This document shows positions 16,408 through 18,674 of a stretch of DNA of 18,674 bases, piece by piece; the first letter of the stretch is position 1, and each line of letters begins with the position of its first letter. The notes beneath the pieces are model-generated. The model had not been told where the DNA came from, ran no database searches, and saw only the letters and a program-made list of their open reading frames with translations. The DNA comes from an uncultured Bacteroidales bacterium (GTDB taxonomy: Bacteria; Bacteroidota; Bacteroidia; Bacteroidales; WCHB1-69), in the NCBI GenBank assembly GCA_934699095.1, contig CAKUVI010000011.1, positions 1-18,674 of the forward strand, in the 5' to 3' direction. A program made the translations under genes and the position numbers.

Positions 16408-17391
16408 TTACTGGATTGATTTCACAATGGCTTCCACTTCGCGCAGGTAGTCGCGTTTGTTTTCTTGCGGCGCGTAAACGAAGCCGTCAATGGTGATGCA
16501 TGATGATTTGTCTGCAGTGGCCATGGTGAAGCTGTAGAACGGGCCGCCCATCTTGTCGCGCACCGATGCCCATAGACCTCTAAGTTCCATGCCGGAGTGG
16601 TAGCGTATCTCTTTCGGGGCGTCGGCCGGGAAGCCGTTGACTTCGGCCACGATAGGGTAGGCGCCCTGCACCGCTCCTTGTATGTAAGCCTTGGTGATTC
16701 TGTTGCGCTCAGCTATGATGTTCTCTTTGTTGATTTCGTAGAACGGTGATTTGTAAATCATGACAAAACGGTCGTTCTTTGGCGTCCTGAAGCACAGCCA
16801 TAGGAAATCCTCCTCTTCACGACCGATGAAATATCCGTCAGGAATGGTCATGGTTATTCCGAATTTCTCCTTGATTTTCTTTTCCAAGACAGCGTTGTTG
16901 AGTTTGCGGTGGGCGTTTTGCAGCCGTGCAATGTCGTTGTCGTAGAAAGCCTTGACTATTGTCTCCTCGTTTTTGTGGAGCAAAGCGAGCATAGAATCGC
17001 AGCTGTTGCCACGGATTTTGACCAACACTTGAGGGTTTGTGATGGGATTCCGTATCAACTCGAAAGTGTTGTTCGAGTGCTTCGGGTTGTAGTCGAACTG
17101 AAGGATGTTTCGATGTCGGAGGAATGATGACGTTAGACCTGAGTTCGAGCATTGGATAACATCGAACATGGGCTCGATCTGGTTTATTGCCGGTTGCTGC
17201 TGATGTAGTACCGAGTAAATGTCTTTCACTGCCGCCGGAGTCCAATATGCGGAATCTATGGCCAAAATCATCTCTCCGGCCTTTCCTGTTGAGAAATTGT
17301 CAACCTTGAACGCCGGCACTGAGTTCTTGTTCTTGCATCCGGAAAACAACAAAATTGTGACAATCAGTCCGATAAGATGAATTTTTTTCAT
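16408..17391 (-). CDS. DUF4837 family lipoprotein
   Basis: The product has 327 residues. Residues 1-18 form a lipoprotein signal and L-F-S-G-C gives a lipobox with Cys19. The mature part matches my recall of DUF4837, a Bacteroidota family: G-E-M-I-L-A-I-D early on, I-N-Q-I-E-P-M-F-D, then H-R-N-I-L near residue 93, and a later I-G-R-E-E-E-D-F-L-W-L segment. The C-terminal half ends in S-C-I-T-I-D-G-F-V-Y-A-P and a final helix. The function is unknown; it is probably anchored to the outer membrane, facing the periplasm. It is the first gene of the unit that continues with the ECF sigma factor and its membrane partner, so it may supply an envelope component of that signalling route. Confidence 0.84.
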   Translation of the reverse strand: MKKIHLIGLIVTILLFSGCKNKNSVPAFKVDNFSTGKAGEMILAIDSAYWTPAAVKDIYSVLHQQQPAINQIEPMFDVIQCSNSGLTSSFLRHRNILQFDYNPKHSNNTFELIRNPITNPQVLVKIRGNSCDSMLALLHKNEETIVKAFYDNDIARLQNAHRKLNNAVLEKKIKEKFGITMTIPDGYFIGREEEDFLWLCFRTPKNDRFVMIYKSPFYEINKENIIAERNRITKAYIQGAVQGAYPIVAEVNGFPADAPKEIRYHSGMELRGLWASVRDKMGGPFYSFTMATADKSSCITIDGFVYAPQENKRDYLREVEAIVKSIQ

Positions 17392-17419
17392 AATATTAAA
17401 ATTTTATTTACTATAGTTT

Positions 17420-17444
17420 TATATTTGAATTATTGTTATATTTG
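17420..17444 (+). promoter_or_regulatory. Tandem -7 boxes upstream of dprA
   Basis: The octamer TATATTTG, a match to TAnnTTTG, occurs twice in direct orientation at 17420-17427 and 17437-17444, 17 bases apart. Neither has a clear TTG at the -33 distance. The downstream copy would give a leader of ~35 bases before the ATG at 17487. The pair may be two start sites or one promoter plus chance A/T-rich sequence. Confidence 0.45.
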
Positions 17445-17450
17445 CAGTTG

Positions 17451-17479
17451 CAAAAATAGCATAAAAACAAAAATGCAAA
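17451..17479 (-). promoter_or_regulatory. Promoter for the DUF4837-sigma-anti-sigma operon
   Basis: On the minus strand, TTTG (17479-17476), a 17-base spacer and TATTTTTG (17458-17451) match the Bacteroidota -33/-7 consensus well. This would give a leader of ~50 bases before the DUF4837 ATG at 17391. It is a housekeeping-type promoter and overlaps the region from which dprA is read in the other direction. No second, ECF-type promoter could be recognised. Confidence 0.65.
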
Positions 17480-17486
17480 CAAAAAA

Positions 17487-18590
17487 ATGGATGAAGACGA
17501 AAAATATTACAGGCTCGCATTGAACAGGGTAGAAGGATGTGGCAGGTCGGCGGTAAAGGAGATGTTGAGATGCTCAGGCACGGCGCGCAATGTGTTCGAG
17601 AAGCCCGAGCTGTGGCAGAAGAGATTGAACGGCAGGCACACAAAGCGCCTGAAGGTTGTGCTTGACGACAGTATAAGGCGTGCGGTTGACGAGGAGATCA
17701 GGTTGCTTGAACGCCACAACATAGGGGTCTGCCACTATCTTGACCCAGGGTATCCTCGTCGGCTGAGAAGGTGTGTGGATGCACCGATACTATATTATTA
17801 TAAAGGAGGTTCAGAGTTTAACTATGAAAGGATGGTGGCCTTCGTGGGCACAAGGAACGCCACAATGTACGGCTTGAAGTGCGTCACCAAGCTATTGGAT
17901 GAGCTGAAGGACAGCAATATAGTTACCGTCAGCGGGCTGGCATACGGGATAGACACCAAGGTGCACGAGGAATCCCTGAATTTCGGCATGACCACGATTG
18001 CGGTCATGGGCTGCGGTCTTAAGACGGTTTATCCGTCCACAAACCGAAATCTGGCCATGAGGATCATAGATAGCGGGGGCACTGTGGTGAGCGAGTTCCC
18101 GTACGACATGGGCCCTGAGCGGGTGAATTTTCCCCAGCGCAACAGGATAATAGCGGGGATGTCGGATGCCGTGGTGGTGGTGGAGAGCAGCATAAAGGGT
18201 GGGAGCATAATAACCGCTCACATCGCCCATTCCTACAACAGGGACGTGTTCGCGGTGCCCGGTTCGGTGTTCGACGACACACACCTTGGCTGCCACAACC
18301 TGATTAAAAAGAATGTGGCGGCTGTGGCTGCCTCCGGCGCTGATATCCTGGAGATGATGAATTGGGAGCAAGTGGCCAAGCCGTACCAGACCGAACTCTT
18401 TGTGGAACTTGACGAGAATGAGGAAAGAATCTGCAACCTCTTGGACAGTGGTGTTATGAGTATTGACGACATCACAGACAAATTTGATGACATGACACCG
18501 TCGAGGTTGGCCGGTCTGCTGCTCGGTCTGGAGCTCAAGGGCGTTATTGAGGCACTGCCGGGGAAGAAGTATAGAAAAATTAGGAATTAG
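17487..18590 (+). CDS. dprA: DNA-processing protein DprA
   Basis: The product has 367 residues, typical for DprA. The N-terminal ~1-75 is a helical SAM/HhH-like region (L-N-R-V-E-G-C-G). The Rossmann-like core covers ~80-290 with V-G-T-R-N-A-T at 120-126, SGLAYGID at 149-156, Y-P-S near 182, N-F-P-Q-R-N-R-I-I-A-G at 214-224 and K-G-G-S at 237-240. Residues ~307-367 form a C-terminal winged helix. DprA binds incoming single-stranded DNA and loads RecA during natural transformation, and occurs widely even where competence is unproven. No other competence genes are in the window. The gene diverges from the sigma operon across a 95-base spacer. Its last three codons and stop lie inside a short ATTAGGA repeat, so the C-terminus may have been reshaped by the repeat. 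Confidence 0.93.
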   Translation: MDEDEKYYRLALNRVEGCGRSAVKEMLRCSGTARNVFEKPELWQKRLNGRHTKRLKVVLDDSIRRAVDEEIRLLERHNIGVCHYLDPGYPRRLRRCVDAPILYYYKGGSEFNYERMVAFVGTRNATMYGLKCVTKLLDELKDSNIVTVSGLAYGIDTKVHEESLNFGMTTIAVMGCGLKTVYPSTNRNLAMRIIDSGGTVVSEFPYDMGPERVNFPQRNRIIAGMSDAVVVVESSIKGGSIITAHIAHSYNRDVFAVPGSVFDDTHLGCHNLIKKNVAAVAASGADILEMMNWEQVAKPYQTELFVELDENEERICNLLDSGVMSIDDITDKFDDMTPSRLAGLLLGLELKGVIEALPGKKYRKIRN

Positions 18591-18615
18591 GAATTTTGGG
18601 ATTTAGGAATGAGGG
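18579..18615. repeat. Degenerate tandem ATTAGGA repeat over the 3' end of dprA
   Basis: Five head-to-tail units of 7-8 bases can be read: ATTAGGA, ATTAGGA, ATTTTGGG, ATTTAGGA and ATGAGGG. The first two are exact. The dprA stop codon TAG (18588-18590) is inside the second unit. The array continues into non-coding DNA. Confidence 0.7.
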
Positions 18616-18641
18616 ATTATTGTATGAAACGATGTATTGTT

Positions 18642-18663
18642 GAGACAGAGGGACCTCTGTCTC
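18642..18663. repeat. Perfect 10-bp palindrome downstream of dprA
   Basis: GAGACAGAGG (18642-18651) and its exact reverse complement CCTCTGTCTC (18654-18663) are separated by two bases, GA. The sequence after it is not T-rich, so it is not a standard intrinsic terminator. The window ends 11 bases later, which prevents judging whether it belongs to a larger repeat or mobile element. Confidence 0.75.
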
Positions 18664-18674
18664 TGAAATGAATT

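Noticed and set aside
18642..18663. Palindrome as the dprA terminator
   Set aside because: No T tract follows the stem; the next bases are TGAAATGAATT, so intrinsic termination is unlikely.
1..18674. Mobile element, prophage, CRISPR array or defence island
   Set aside because: No transposase, integrase, phage gene, regular spacer array or restriction/toxin gene was found; gene content is chromosomal housekeeping and envelope functions.

Overview
The window comes from a member of the Bacteroidota, most likely the order Bacteroidales. Several signs agree. Type IX secretion system (T9SS) C-terminal domains of both types A and B are present. There are two protein families typical of this group (DUF4831 and DUF4837). 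Promoter-like boxes match the Bacteroidota -7 consensus TAnnTTTG. Starts sit in A/T-rich sequence with little Shine-Dalgarno signal. It reads as ordinary chromosome: no tRNA, rRNA, transposase, integrase or CRISPR array was seen.

Layout. (1) 1-1386: the 3' part of an Omp28-related secreted protein with a type A T9SS sorting domain, closed by a strong terminator. (2) 1387-1682: a gene-free stretch ending in a promoter. (3) 1683-7730: two secreted T9SS type B proteins that carry unrelated N-terminal heads (IgGFc-binding-like and choice-of-anchor-L-like) on a homologous ~440-residue stalk plus sorting domain. A YitT-family membrane protein gene sits between them on the opposite strand. (4) 7765-10575: a tight run of four genes: YugP-like zinc metallopeptidase, DUF4831 protein, small lipoprotein of unknown function, and a GreA-like factor with a shortened coiled-coil finger. 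(5) 10786-15054: clpC, gmk and a HI0933-type flavoprotein, packed like an operon. (6) 17391-15041 on the minus strand: DUF4837 lipoprotein, ECF sigma factor and an anti-sigma-like single-pass membrane protein. (7) 17487-18590: dprA, divergent from region 6, followed by short degenerate repeats and a palindrome at the window edge.

The most interesting element is in region 6. The anti-sigma-like protein has a short N-terminal cytoplasmic segment, one membrane helix, a long low-complexity linker, and then a complete CHU_C (T9SS type B) domain predicted to lie in the periplasm. It is encoded 9 bases after an ECF sigma factor. Nothing in it resembles a cleavable signal peptide, so it looks like a membrane-anchored mimic of a T9SS substrate rather than a secreted cargo. 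My hypothesis is that it senses T9SS traffic or cell-envelope state and controls the sigma factor accordingly. The window also encodes probable T9SS cargos (regions 1 and 3) that could be among the outputs. No function here has been tested; all calls come from reading the sequence and from recall of protein families.
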